Assembly (NCBI GenBank): GCA_964626965.1
Contig: CAZVHB010000002.1
Location: 1-64,000 of the forward strand
Direction of reading: 5' to 3'
From: CAZEPT01 sp964626965
GTDB lineage: Bacteria > Patescibacteriota > Minisyncoccia > Phycocordibacterales > UBA9973
Length of the DNA stretch: 64,000 nt
The translations under genes and the position numbers were made by a program. Shown piece by piece: positions 40,794 through 48,665 of the stretch (position 1 is the first letter of the stretch; each line of letters begins with the position of its first letter). The notes under the pieces are model-generated. The model made no database searches, had not been told where the DNA came from, and saw only the letters and a list, made by a program, of their open reading frames with translations.

Positions 40794-41988
40794 AAAAATA
40801 AATCCAACAACTCTTCCTGTTGTCATTCCGGACTCGATCCGGAATCCAGAAAAAGTTTCTAGAAGAAAAATACTCTTAAGTATTTTTCTTCTACTGGTTT
40901 TTTGCATGCCGACTATTTCACATGCCGACACACTCGGTGATATTTGGAATAGGGAACTCGCAATGCACCCGACATTCAACCCAGACAACCAAGCCGTATG
41001 TGTCGCCGATGACACAGGGAAAAATCTGTTTTCTGTAAACATTAATAAGCAGATTATTCCTGCTTCAGTTTCAAAAATTTATTTGGAAGATTATGCACTC
41101 TCAAAACTCGGTCATGACCATACATACAAAACTGACATCTTAAGAAAGGGAACGACGCTCTATATCAACGGAAATTTTGATCCATTCTTTACTGACGGAG
41201 ATTTAAAAAAAATTATTCTCTCAACCAATAAAAAACTAGTGAATAAAAAAATTGAGCATGTGGTGTTCACCAATCTCTATTTCAACTGGAGCACAAACCA
41301 AACTCAATCAAAAATAAACCTCAAGCGTTTCGTAGCGCAAAATTCTCTGTTCGCAAAAAAAGCTACAGTGACTTACCGGGCGTACGCGTACACAGGTATC
41401 GGTGAGAGGTATACTTTCACATCACCACCACTCGGTGTATTATTTAAACAAACCAATATCTTCTCGACCAATAGTTCCAGTCATACAATATTTATGCAAC
41501 TTGGTGGACACGACGCATTTCAAAAATACATGAAAGAGACCTATGGAGTCGGAGAGGAGAGTGTTTCTTTTTACACGGGTTCAGGTCTTGATGACAATAT
41601 GACCACCTGCGCTCTGACACTTCGCGTGCTCAAACATTTACACGAGTATTTGATTAAAAACAATATAAGAGTGGAAGATTTTCTCGTATTTCCCGGACTC
41701 GATGGTGGTTCGATGTCCAACCGCATGAAAAATATGCCGGATAAAACAAAACTCCTGGTCAAGCCTGGTTTTATATACAATCACGAAACACTCGCCGGAA
41801 TAATAAAAACAAAAGATGGATTTGTCTACTTTGGTATATTTGTGACATACCCAAATAAAAAAGACGTGCATTCTCCACGAGTGTTCATTGATACGTTTTC
41901 GGAGAGATTGATCAATTACGTTAATGCAGTATCGTTTGATTATAAACAGGTGTTTTATGATCAAGACAGTTGGACATACATCCAATAA
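40786..41988 (+). CDS. dacB: D-alanyl-D-alanine carboxypeptidase (S13/PBP4 type)
   Basis: A penicillin-binding protein trimming or cleaving peptidoglycan stems. It has the SxxK nucleophile S94-VS-K97 (IPASVSKIY), a TGSGLDD motif for SxN and LLVKPGF where the family has KTG. The signal peptide hydrophobic core is at 30-46 (ending SHADT). Residues 13-22 (VIPDSIRNPE) are translated from a palindromic repeat, and there is no ATG, GTG or TTG between the repeat and the hydrophobic core. The start overlaps the Clp gene stop by 8 nt. Confidence 0.85.
   Translation: MLKKINPTTLPVVIPDSIRNPEKVSRRKILLSIFLLLVFCMPTISHADTLGDIWNRELAMHPTFNPDNQAVCVADDTGKNLFSVNINKQIIPASVSKIYLEDYALSKLGHDHTYKTDILRKGTTLYINGNFDPFFTDGDLKKIILSTNKKLVNKKIEHVVFTNLYFNWSTNQTQSKINLKRFVAQNSLFAKKATVTYRAYAYTGIGERYTFTSPPLGVLFKQTNIFSTNSSSHTIFMQLGGHDAFQKYMKETYGVGEESVSFYTGSGLDDNMTTCALTLRVLKHLHEYLIKNNIRVEDFLVFPGLDGGSMSNRMKNMPDKTKLLVKPGFIYNHETLAGIIKTKDGFVYFGIFVTYPNKKDVHSPRVFIDTFSERLINYVNAVSFDYKQVFYDQDSWTYIQ
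40822..40849. repeat. TCCGGA-type palindromic repeat, copy 6, inside a CDS
   Basis: A single arm (GTCATTCCGGACTCGATCC and on) is contained in frame within the 5' end of dacB, encoding residues 13-22 upstream of the signal peptide core. Confidence 0.85.
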
Positions 41989-42015
41989 TATTTTCAAATA
42001 GTATTGGATGTATGT
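41974..42015. terminator. Long hairpin at the end of dacB
   Basis: A 19-nt stem (41974-41992 / 41997-42015) with one mismatch and a TTCA loop: ACATACATCCAATA paired with TATTGGATGTATGT. The dacB stop lies inside the left arm. There is no clear T-run, so it may be a weak terminator or an mRNA end-stabilising stem. Confidence 0.5.
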
Positions 42016-42048
42016 ACAATATAATTTTGTATGATAATATGTATACAT

Positions 42049-44232
42049 ATGAAAATCATAAAAAATTCATCAACTATAAAAATATTTTTCGTTGTACTTA
42101 TAATTGGGATATTTATTCAAACAGAAAAAGTTTCCGCTTTAGACCTTCCACAATACGTAGAAACAAGTGTTGCAGGTGGAACAGGAACTGATTATGGAAA
42201 TACGATAGAAAAAGATAGTCAGGGGAATTTGTTTATTGCAGGAAATTTCGGTACTGGTACGATAGACTTCAACCCTGGAGCTGGGGTTGATAATTTTACG
42301 AACGCTGGTGGTGCTGATATATTTCTAACCAAGTTTAACTCAGATGGTACGTATGCATGGACCAAAGTTTGGGGTGGTACTGGGTCAGATGGTGTGTATC
42401 GTATTGCTTTTGATTCAAGTGACAATATTTATCTCGCTACTGAGTTTGCTAATACAGTAGACCTTGATCCTACTTCTGGGGTAGATAATTACACGAGTGC
42501 AGGAAGCGTTGATATTGCATTGATTAAATTAAATTCAGATGGTACATATGCGTACTCCAAGGTGATGGGCTCGACTAGTCATGACCGTCTCCATACTGTT
42601 CAATATTCATCTGTGGATGGTTTTATTTATATAGCAGGTAAATTTAGTGGTACTGTAGATTTTGATCCAAGTGGTGCAACCGATAGTAAAACAAGTGCAG
42701 GAAACTACGACGCCTATCTTACTAAATTTAATACTGATGGTACATACGTATGGACAAAAATATGGGGAAGTACCGATAGAGATACAGTAAACGATATAGC
42801 CCTTGATTCAAGTGGTAATATTTATTTAGCGGGAGTTTTTCGTAACACTGTTAATTTTGATACTACTGGAGGTACAGATAACCAGACTTCTGTTGGACTC
42901 GATGATGCTTTTCTTACAAGATATAATGCCGATGGTACATATGGCTGGACAAAAACATGGGGAAGTACAACAAACGATTTTAGTTTCAATATTCGAGTAA
43001 GTCCAAGTAATGACGTATACATAATTGGTTCATACCAACTAACCGTCGATTTTGATCCAAGTGGTACGACAAATAGTATTACTTCTGCTGGTAGTGAAGA
43101 TTCATATGTAAGTAAATTTGAAAGTGATGGAACCTATGACTTTACTTACACATGGGGTGGAGTACTCATGGATGAAGTAAATACAATCACTTTTGATGCT
43201 GATGGCAGATGGTATATCGGGGGTTTCTTTAATGGAACGATAGATTTTAACCCAACAGGTGGTACAGATAACATAGCTTCAAACGGACTGTACGATCAAT
43301 TTTTTAGCGTCTTTGATGCGAATGATGCGTATCTTGTCTCTAAGACTTTTGGGAGTGCCACTGAAGTAAACTGGTTTGATGAAATTTTATATGAATTATA
43401 TGCTTCAGGGTCTAAACTATATCTAACAGGATTTTATAACGGTACTACAGATTTTGACCCTGGTGCTGGAACAGATAATGAAACTTCTGCTGGTGGGTGG
43501 GATATTTATTATTCAACGTATTCACTAGATACTACAGCCCCAACCCTCTCCTCCATAACAGCAACCCCAACATCAACAACCTCTGTCATCACCTTTACCA
43601 CTGATGAACTTGGTTCAAGTATTGTGGACTATGGTCTCACTGATACATACGGAACAACAACGAGCGAAACAGACACTTCACCTCGAGTGACGAGTCATAG
43701 TGTCACCTTACCAAGTTTAGAGTCTTGTAACACATATCACTATCGAGTAAAATCAAATGATGCTGCAAGTAACTTAGCTACGGGATCAGATGCTACATTT
43801 AAAACAAAAGGATGTAAAGAATATTCTAGTATTAACTACGGTTGCAAGGACCCAGAAGCTACAAACTATAACTTCTTCTCAAGAAGTACTCCAAGTCTCT
43901 GTAAGTACGCAACAACAAAACAACCAACAGTACAAACAGCAGTAGAATCAATAATACAACCAGAGGTACAACCAACGACTAATACACCACTCTTTACCCG
44001 CAACCTCTCTTACGGAGAAGTTAATGAAGATGTCAAAGCTCTCCAGCAGTATCTCAATACTCATGGCTTCACTGTCAGTACAACTGGTCCTGGTTCACCA
44101 AACAATGAAACAACTCGCTTTGGTCCTGCAACTAAATCAGCCGTTATCAAGTTCCAAAAAGCGAACAAAATCACTCCTGCAATTGGATATTTTGGTCCGG
44201 TGACGAGAGGAGTGGTGGGGAGCACTCAATAA
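42049..44232 (+). CDS. Large secreted repeat protein with PG-binding domain
   Basis: A signal peptide (about 1-32, VSALDLP) is followed by seven or eight repeats of roughly 55 residues (about 35-480), each with a core like DSSGNIYLAG.F..TVDFDPSG..D..TSAG..DA.L.KFN.DGTY.WTK.WG. These resemble SBBP/beta-propeller repeats. A fibronectin-type III-like domain (about 485-580), a Cys-containing linker and a C-terminal PG_binding_1 domain (about 650-725, GEVNEDVKALQQYLNTHGF) follow. Likely a surface protein held to the cell wall. The start is ATG 42049; an upstream ATG at 42031 is in frame. Confidence 0.8.
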   Translation: MKIIKNSSTIKIFFVVLIIGIFIQTEKVSALDLPQYVETSVAGGTGTDYGNTIEKDSQGNLFIAGNFGTGTIDFNPGAGVDNFTNAGGADIFLTKFNSDGTYAWTKVWGGTGSDGVYRIAFDSSDNIYLATEFANTVDLDPTSGVDNYTSAGSVDIALIKLNSDGTYAYSKVMGSTSHDRLHTVQYSSVDGFIYIAGKFSGTVDFDPSGATDSKTSAGNYDAYLTKFNTDGTYVWTKIWGSTDRDTVNDIALDSSGNIYLAGVFRNTVNFDTTGGTDNQTSVGLDDAFLTRYNADGTYGWTKTWGSTTNDFSFNIRVSPSNDVYIIGSYQLTVDFDPSGTTNSITSAGSEDSYVSKFESDGTYDFTYTWGGVLMDEVNTITFDADGRWYIGGFFNGTIDFNPTGGTDNIASNGLYDQFFSVFDANDAYLVSKTFGSATEVNWFDEILYELYASGSKLYLTGFYNGTTDFDPGAGTDNETSAGGWDIYYSTYSLDTTAPTLSSITATPTSTTSVITFTTDELGSSIVDYGLTDTYGTTTSETDTSPRVTSHSVTLPSLESCNTYHYRVKSNDAASNLATGSDATFKTKGCKEYSSINYGCKDPEATNYNFFSRSTPSLCKYATTKQPTVQTAVESIIQPEVQPTTNTPLFTRNLSYGEVNEDVKALQQYLNTHGFTVSTTGPGSPNNETTRFGPATKSAVIKFQKANKITPAIGYFGPVTRGVVGSTQ

Positions 44233-44282
44233 TAATTTAAATATCACCAGAAGAGTCGAATGCTTCATGTAAAGTGAGTAAT

Positions 44283-44402
44283 AAGGATTCTCGGCTTACA
44301 GCCGCTGTACAGGTGTCGCATCATTTTTCCCTCTGGTCAAAATGATATACTCCACCTTTTCGAATCCTTCACCAAAAGTACGCAGGTACTTTTCTCCGGC
44401 GC
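44283..44402 (-). repeat. tRNA 3'-flank structured element (Tyr locus)
   Basis: Same architecture as at tRNA-Leu: inverted acceptor strand (CCGGCGC, 44396-44402), hairpin AAAAGTA/TACTTTT with loop CCTGCG on the tRNA strand (44374-44393), inverted T-arm GAAGGATTCGAA, then P1 (AAGGATTC/GAATCCTT, 44362-44369 / 44283-44290), a different P2 closed by AGGTG/CACCT, and P3 CGGC/GCCG with loop TGTAA (44292-44304). The part nearest the tRNA is damaged by the assembly gap. Confidence 0.7.
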
Positions 44403-44490
44403 ACACAAGCAAAAATTCCCGGGGGTTTTTTGGCGGGGGGTGTTGTGTTTTGGGGGGGGGGNNNNNNNNNNTATAACACGGGATTTTTTC
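44403..44490. other. Assembly gap with unreliable flank
   Basis: Ten N at 44462-44471 follow a G-rich homopolymer stretch (44418-44461) unlike the rest of the window. By analogy with the Leu and Lys loci, the true sequence should be a terminator hairpin whose arms mirror the sequence following tRNA-Tyr. Confidence 0.85.
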
Positions 44491-44495
44491 TTTTG

Positions 44496-44578
44496 TGCGC
44501 CGGGAAGGATTCGAACCTTCGTAGTCCGGAGACGTTTGATTTACAGTCAAATGCAATTGACCACTCTGCCACCGACGC
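44496..44578 (-). tRNA. tRNA-Tyr (anticodon GTA)
   Basis: An 83-nt class II tRNA with acceptor GCGTCGG/CCGGCGC, anticodon stem-loop TTTGA CTGTAAA TCAAA and a long variable arm. The T-arm is GAAGG TTCGAAT CCTTC. CCA is not encoded. A partial 5' copy (complement of TGCGTCGG at 44645-44652) lies about 70 nt upstream. Confidence 0.95.
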
Positions 44579-44671
44579 AACTGTACATAAAAGTACTTTT
44601 CTATAGTAGCATATTTCTAGACACCACGCCACTGGTAATATATCCCGACGCACCACGTCAGTAGAGATGTA

Positions 44672-44718
44672 CTGGTAAAACTTGATAACGTATACTTTCG
44701 ACGTTACCAGCACTTTTT
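44672..44718. other. Hairpin upstream of the PG-binding protein gene
   Basis: CTGGTAA (44672-44678) pairs with TTACCAG (44704-44710), enclosing AACGT/ACGTT, followed by CACTTTTTTA. It looks like a terminator but no plus-strand gene ends before it. The gap 44579-44742 otherwise holds only the partial tRNA-Tyr copy. Confidence 0.4.
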
Positions 44719-44730
44719 TATCACTAAACA

Positions 44731-44736
44731 TATAAA
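44731..44736 (+). promoter_or_regulatory. -10-like box of the gene at 44743
   Basis: TATAAA ends exactly 6 nt before the ATG at 44743, the same spacing as other leaderless genes here. Confidence 0.4.
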
Positions 44737-44742
44737 ATTATT

Positions 44743-45834
44743 ATGAAAAAGAAATTTATTATAGCGTTCTTACTGATGGCATTTGTCATCCCAAGCGTAG
44801 ATTTTGCCCTTGCAGAACAGAACAAAAGAGACGATAACCGCCCTGGTTTTACTATGCCTATTGCAGGCGATATTGATCCAAATGACACTGTGGCTTGTGC
44901 TGATATTACTCGCAATCTTCATTATGGTTCGAAAGACACAGAGACAAATCATGACGTCTCAATCTTACAAGATTTTTTAATTGAAAGAGGAGACATGCGT
45001 GGTATGACTACTGGTTTTTTTGGCAAAGCAACATTCACTGGAGTACGTTCTTTCCAAAGAGCAAACAATATCGTTGCGACTGGCTATGTTGGTCCAGTTA
45101 CTCGTGCAAAGATAAAAACAATTGATTGCACAACGACAACTCCTGAAAATCCGACCAACCCAGAAAATCCAAATAACTCTCAAAAAGCAGTAGTTAAGAA
45201 ACTTGTTACTCTTTACCCAAAAGGACAAATTGAAGAATGCCTCTACAAAAGAGAAACAGTTTATCGAGTTGAATTTGATGCGGTTACTGAAACTGGAGGT
45301 GGTACATATGCAACATTTAATCGCAAAGGGGAACTCATCCACAGAGAAGATACTCCAAGTGCTCAGACAAATACAGGAGCAACAATACGTAATGTAGAAC
45401 AATGCAAAATCGTGTATCTTCCAGCTCCAAATAAGTACAATAGACCTAAAGTCGATATATACGGCGTTACCCCTGTTATTAATCAAAATCAGACAATAGC
45501 ACTGGGCACAGCAACAAAAATCTATAAAGACCGCACGTACGTTATTGCTGATACAAATTACAAACTCACCATCACTGGATTTTACAATCACCCATGTCCA
45601 CCAAACGCAATGTGTATCTGGTCAGGACTTGATGTGTTCTACAAAATAGATCCTATTTCAGGGAAAGGACCATCTTACGCAAAAACTGAGATCAATCAAA
45701 ATACAGACGGATTTCCATTTACTGTAAGTATTAAAGATTCAGACTACACAAATTTTGCTAAAGTAGTTGTAAACATGACAGGACAGAATGTCTCTCATAT
45801 AATCGACGCACTTCCTGGATCAGGAGATAATTAA
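44743..45834 (+). CDS. Secreted protein with peptidoglycan-binding domain
   Basis: A signal peptide (about 1-25, FALAEQ), a PG_binding_1 domain (about 55-125: ITRNLHYGSKDTETNHDVSILQDFL, TTGFFGKATFTGVRSFQ), a Pro/Asn/Thr linker and a roughly 210-residue C-terminal region that I do not recognise. That region contains CPPNAMCIWSG. The protein is probably wall-anchored outside the cell. 363 aa. Confidence 0.8.
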   Translation: MKKKFIIAFLLMAFVIPSVDFALAEQNKRDDNRPGFTMPIAGDIDPNDTVACADITRNLHYGSKDTETNHDVSILQDFLIERGDMRGMTTGFFGKATFTGVRSFQRANNIVATGYVGPVTRAKIKTIDCTTTTPENPTNPENPNNSQKAVVKKLVTLYPKGQIEECLYKRETVYRVEFDAVTETGGGTYATFNRKGELIHREDTPSAQTNTGATIRNVEQCKIVYLPAPNKYNRPKVDIYGVTPVINQNQTIALGTATKIYKDRTYVIADTNYKLTITGFYNHPCPPNAMCIWSGLDVFYKIDPISGKGPSYAKTEINQNTDGFPFTVSIKDSDYTNFAKVVVNMTGQNVSHIIDALPGSGDN

Positions 45835-45852
45835 GAAAATAATAATGACCTT

Positions 45853-45884
45853 ACAAAAACCACCTTTTTGGGTGGTTTTTGTTT
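45853..45884 (+). terminator. Rho-independent terminator
   Basis: The stem ACAAAAACCACC / GGTGGTTTTTGT (45853-45864 / 45871-45882) just after the gene at 44743. Confidence 0.8.
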
Positions 45885-45889
45885 TGTGA

Positions 45890-45895
45890 TATGAT
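45890..45895 (+). promoter_or_regulatory. -10 box of alr
   Basis: TATGAT ends exactly 6 nt before the ATG at 45902. Confidence 0.5.
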
Positions 45896-45901
45896 GGATA
45901 G

Positions 45902-47044
45902 ATGAAAAAGATTCCTGTACATCACACATGGATAGACATAGATGCAAAAGCACTTGTTTCGAATGTAAAAAATTTCAAGAAAATTCTCCCAAAACAGACA
46001 GAGCTTATGTGTGTAATCAAAGCCAATGCATACGGCCACGGGCTTGAACAATTCATCACGGTTCTCAAAGACGCTCCACAAGTAGATTGGTTTTCTGTAT
46101 TTTCGTTCGAAGACGCGGTCACAATACGCAAGCATACTGATAAAAAAATTCTTGTTTTATGCAACACTCCTCCAGAGTATTGGGACCTTGCAATCAAGAA
46201 AAATATCTCTGTCACTATTTCGAGTATGCCGGAACTTCTTACACTAACGAAATACAAACAGAACAAAAAACTCAAGTGGCATTTGAAAGTAGACACAGGA
46301 CTTCATCGTCAGGGATTCTTAAAATCACAACTCTCTCCTGTCGTGACACTCATAGAGAAAAATAATCTCACACCTGTTGGTCTCTACTCTCATTTTTCTG
46401 GAGTTGAAACAAAAGAATTTGATACCTATTCAAGAAAACAATTTACACAACTTTTAGAATGGAAAAACGCGCTCGCACAAATTCTCATCACGCCATTAGT
46501 ACACATCTCTGGAACAGCTGGAAATATCCGGCACAAAGAATATTCTATCGACATCGCACGACTCGGTATTGGACTCTATGGATTGTACCCATCAGATGAA
46601 GCGAGAAAAAAAGTGGGGGACATATTCAAACCAGTACTTTCATTTCATACGTATATATCAGAAGTAAAAAAGATACCAAAAGATGCATATATTGCATACG
46701 ACTGCACATACAGAGCAAAGACTGATATGACGATTGCAATCCTCCCTGTGGGGTATTATGACGGCTTACCGAGAACTCTCTCTAGTCGTGGAAAAGTCCT
46801 CGTACAGGGCCAATTTGCGCCTATTGTGGGCCGTATTATGATGAATATGTGTATTGTAGATGTAACTCATATAAAGCAGGTGCAGAGTGGGGAACAGGTG
46901 ACGATCATCGGAACTCAAGGCAAACAGACCCTTTCTATAGACGAAGTAGCAGGCCTAGCCGGAACCATAAACTACGAACTCGTAACCAGACTCAACCCGC
47001 TCATTCCACGACACATCACGGGGTTGCTAAAAAATCAAAAATAA
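45902..47044 (+). CDS. alr: Alanine racemase
   Basis: A PLP enzyme that makes D-alanine for peptidoglycan. The PLP lysine is K40 in VIKANAYGHG. HLKVDTGLHRQGF, the catalytic Tyr segment AYDCTYRA, PVGYYDGLPR and GRIMMNMCIVDVT are all present. At 380 aa it is normal length. Together with dacB and the mur genes it indicates a D-Ala-containing cell wall. Confidence 0.95.
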   Translation: MKKIPVHHTWIDIDAKALVSNVKNFKKILPKQTELMCVIKANAYGHGLEQFITVLKDAPQVDWFSVFSFEDAVTIRKHTDKKILVLCNTPPEYWDLAIKKNISVTISSMPELLTLTKYKQNKKLKWHLKVDTGLHRQGFLKSQLSPVVTLIEKNNLTPVGLYSHFSGVETKEFDTYSRKQFTQLLEWKNALAQILITPLVHISGTAGNIRHKEYSIDIARLGIGLYGLYPSDEARKKVGDIFKPVLSFHTYISEVKKIPKDAYIAYDCTYRAKTDMTIAILPVGYYDGLPRTLSSRGKVLVQGQFAPIVGRIMMNMCIVDVTHIKQVQSGEQVTIIGTQGKQTLSIDEVAGLAGTINYELVTRLNPLIPRHITGLLKNQK

Positions 47045-47050
47045 TGTATA

Positions 47051-47056
47051 TATAAT
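47051..47056 (+). promoter_or_regulatory. -10 box of rpmG
   Basis: TATAAT lies 4 nt before the ATG at 47061, slightly closer than in the other leaderless genes. Confidence 0.45.
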
Positions 47057-47060
47057 ACAT

Positions 47061-47216
47061 ATGTCACAAGATAGACTCGTAAAAGTACAAAACAAAGAAA
47101 CAAAAACAACGTATTTTACTCGTAAAAACAAGAAAACTACGACAACCAAACTCAAGCTCAAAAAGTATGACAAGGTTACTCGAAAACACGTTGTATTTAA
47201 CGAAGTAAAGAAATAG
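47061..47216 (+). CDS. rpmG: 50S ribosomal protein L33
   Basis: A 51-aa basic protein, MSQDRLVKVQNKETKTTYFT followed by RKNKK, LKLKKYDKVTRKHVVFNEVKK. The pattern of Y-x-T-x-K-N-K-K, L-x-L-K-K-Y and R-K-H-x-x-x-x-E matches bL33 of the zinc-free type (no CxxC). It ends just before a terminator and tRNA-Trp. Confidence 0.88.
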   Translation: MSQDRLVKVQNKETKTTYFTRKNKKTTTTKLKLKKYDKVTRKHVVFNEVKK

Positions 47217-47256
47217 TCTTTTTTGTAGATTTTTCCTTATTTTTTTGATACTATAA

Positions 47257-47285
47257 AAGAGCGATTATGATATCGCTCTTTTAGT
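47257..47285 (+). terminator. Terminator between rpmG and tRNA-Trp
   Basis: The stem AAAAGAGCGAT / ATCGCTCTTTT (47257-47267 / 47273-47283). The arms also resemble the acceptor stem of tRNA-Trp (GGGCGATTAGTAT against GAGCGATTATGAT), so this may derive from a partial tRNA-Trp copy. Confidence 0.65.
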
Positions 47286-47300
47286 TTACAACAGCAACAC

Positions 47301-47371
47301 GGGCGATTAGTATAGTGGTAGTACAAAGGTCTCCAAAACCTTTGGCGGGGGTCCGATTCCTCCATCGCCCG
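47301..47371 (+). tRNA. tRNA-Trp (anticodon CCA)
   Basis: A 71-nt tRNA with acceptor GGGCGAT/ATCGCCC, anticodon loop CTCCAAA, T-arm GGGGG TCCGATT CCTCC and discriminator G73, as expected for Trp. CCA is not encoded (GCAGG follows). Its last 17 nt plus 2 more recur as an exact direct repeat at 47483. Confidence 0.95.
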
Positions 47372-47501
47372 CAGGAAGATAGAAAGCCAACTGCTTGGCT
47401 TTCGTGGAGGAATTGAAAGACTTTTCATTACTGAACAAGTGGAGAGAAGTTCAATCGAAAAGTACCCGCGCATGGTAATCGAGATTCCTCCATCGCCCGC
47501 A
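47372..47501 (+). repeat. tRNA 3'-flank structured element (Trp locus)
   Basis: After tRNA-Trp: a degenerate inverted acceptor (GGAAGAT), then A, then hairpin GAAAGCCA/TGGCTTTC with loop ACTGCT (47382-47403), then GT and the P1 arm GGAGGAAT (47406-47413). P2 is ACTTTTC/GAAAAGT (47420-47426 / 47457-47463) and P1 closes with ATTCCTCC (47484-47491). It ends in an exact 19-nt copy of the tRNA 3' end (47483-47501 matches 47355-47373), so the element is bounded like an att-site insertion. Confidence 0.72.
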
Positions 47502-47505
47502 AATA

Positions 47506-47536
47506 AAAAGAGCAGCGAAAGCTGTTTTTTTATTTT
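47506..47536. terminator. Terminator between the Trp element and miaA
   Basis: CAGC-GAAA-GCTG with flanking AAAAAGAG and TTTTTTT tracts; it can work in both directions and overlaps the miaA stop. Confidence 0.65.
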
Positions 47537-48366
47537 CCATACTTCTTAAACCACGTTCGTTGTCGTTTCACATAATGCCAAATAGCCATTTCAAGTTGAT
47601 CTAACATTTCTTGTTTGGTCAGCTTTTTTTGCAAGTAAAGTGCGAGGTAGCGATACTCGAGTCCAAGTTCTTCAAGACGCTTCCAAGAGACACCTTCTGT
47701 GTGGAGATTTTGTACTTCCTTCAACATCCCCATTTTTATTCTCTTGAGAAGGCGAATATGAATACGCTCTTTGAGTACTTCGTCAGGAAAATCTAAATAA
47801 ATATATTCAACATTATATTTTGAAACTCTTTTTTGTTTTGGGACTTTACCAAGCGTTTCTATAATTTCAAGTGCACGAATGAGCCGGACTTTATTATCTT
47901 TATCAATTGTTTGTGCCCGAGTCTTGTCTTTCTTTTGTAAAAGAGTAAAAAGTTCCTCAGTTGTTTTACCCCCAAGTTCTTTTCGGAGTTTTTGATTTGG
48001 TGGTACTTCCGGGAGATCAAGCCCGAGTGCGACATCAATATAGAAACCGGTACCACCGACGATGATTGGTGTTTTACCTTTTTTAAGAATTTTTTGAATA
48101 GCTTTTTCAGTTTGTGTTTTGTATTGAGAAACAGTAAACACGCGTTTTGGATTGGCAACATCGAGAAGATAGTGGGGGACACCACGCATTTCTTTTGTGG
48201 TGATTTTTCCAGAACCAATATCAAGACCCTTATACACTTGGCGTGAATCAGCAGAAATAATCTCGCCGTCTATTTCACGAGCAAGGTCTACAGCATAATC
48301 TGATTTACCTGTGGCGGTTGGTCCACAGATGACGATGAGGTTAGGGTTTTTATTTAGTGAGTTCAT
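47530..48366 (-). CDS. miaA: tRNA dimethylallyltransferase
   Basis: Adds a dimethylallyl group to A37 of tRNAs reading UNN codons. It has the P-loop GPTATGKS (15-22), the ISADSRQVYKGLDIGSGK substrate loop, IIVGGTGFYIDVAL and the C-terminal WKRLEELGLEYR...W-FKKYGK. At 278 aa it is shorter than the usual ~310. Substrate tRNAs such as tRNA-Cys, tRNA-Leu(TAA), tRNA-Tyr and tRNA-Trp are encoded in this window. Confidence 0.94.
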   Translation of the reverse strand: MNSLNKNPNLIVICGPTATGKSDYAVDLAREIDGEIISADSRQVYKGLDIGSGKITTKEMRGVPHYLLDVANPKRVFTVSQYKTQTEKAIQKILKKGKTPIIVGGTGFYIDVALGLDLPEVPPNQKLRKELGGKTTEELFTLLQKKDKTRAQTIDKDNKVRLIRALEIIETLGKVPKQKRVSKYNVEYIYLDFPDEVLKERIHIRLLKRIKMGMLKEVQNLHTEGVSWKRLEELGLEYRYLALYLQKKLTKQEMLDQLEMAIWHYVKRQRTWFKKYGK

Positions 48367-48388
48367 GAGAGATTAATTAAACCCAATA

Positions 48389-48547
48389 GAGGATTCTCGG
48401 CTTACAGCCGCAGTACACCTTTTCCTGTTTTGTCGGATTGAAATCCTCAAAACATGGAAAAGCTCTTCGAATCCTACACGTAAAGTCCGCAGGGACTTTA
48501 CTACAGGGCACAAATTAGAAACACCCTAAATGGGTGTTTCTAATTTG
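48389..48547 (-). repeat. tRNA 3'-flank structured element (Lys locus)
   Basis: On the tRNA strand: terminator hairpin GAAACACCC/GGGTGTTTC, inverted acceptor (48503-48509), hairpin GTAAAGTC/GACTTTAC with loop CCTGCG (48480-48501), inverted T-arm GTGTAGGATTCGAA, P1 AGGATTC/GAATCCT (48469-48475 / 48390-48396), P2 GCTTTTCC/GGAAAAGG (nearly identical to the Leu copy) and P3 CGGC/GCCG with loop TGTAA (48398-48410). Compared with the Leu copy, P1 and P3 change on both sides so that pairing is kept. Confidence 0.75.
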
Positions 48548-48620
48548 TGCCCTGTGTAGGATTCGAACCTACGACCATCTCCTTAAGAGGGAGTTGCTCT
48601 ACCAACTGAGCTAACAAGGC
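48548..48620 (-). tRNA. tRNA-Lys (anticodon CTT)
   Basis: A 73-nt tRNA with acceptor GCCTTGT/ACAGGGC, D-arm GCTCAGTTGGTAGAGC, anticodon stem-loop ACTCC CTCTTAA GGAG and T-arm GTAGG TTCGAAT CCTAC. CCA is not encoded. Two degenerate 5' partial copies lie upstream. Confidence 0.93.
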
Positions 48621-48665
48621 ATATATTGTATATTTTATCATACTTGTTGCGAGTAGGTTGTATTT

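Noticed and set aside
47237..47473. Open frame across tRNA-Trp
   Set aside because: It covers the tRNA and its 3' element; structure explains the sequence better than coding.
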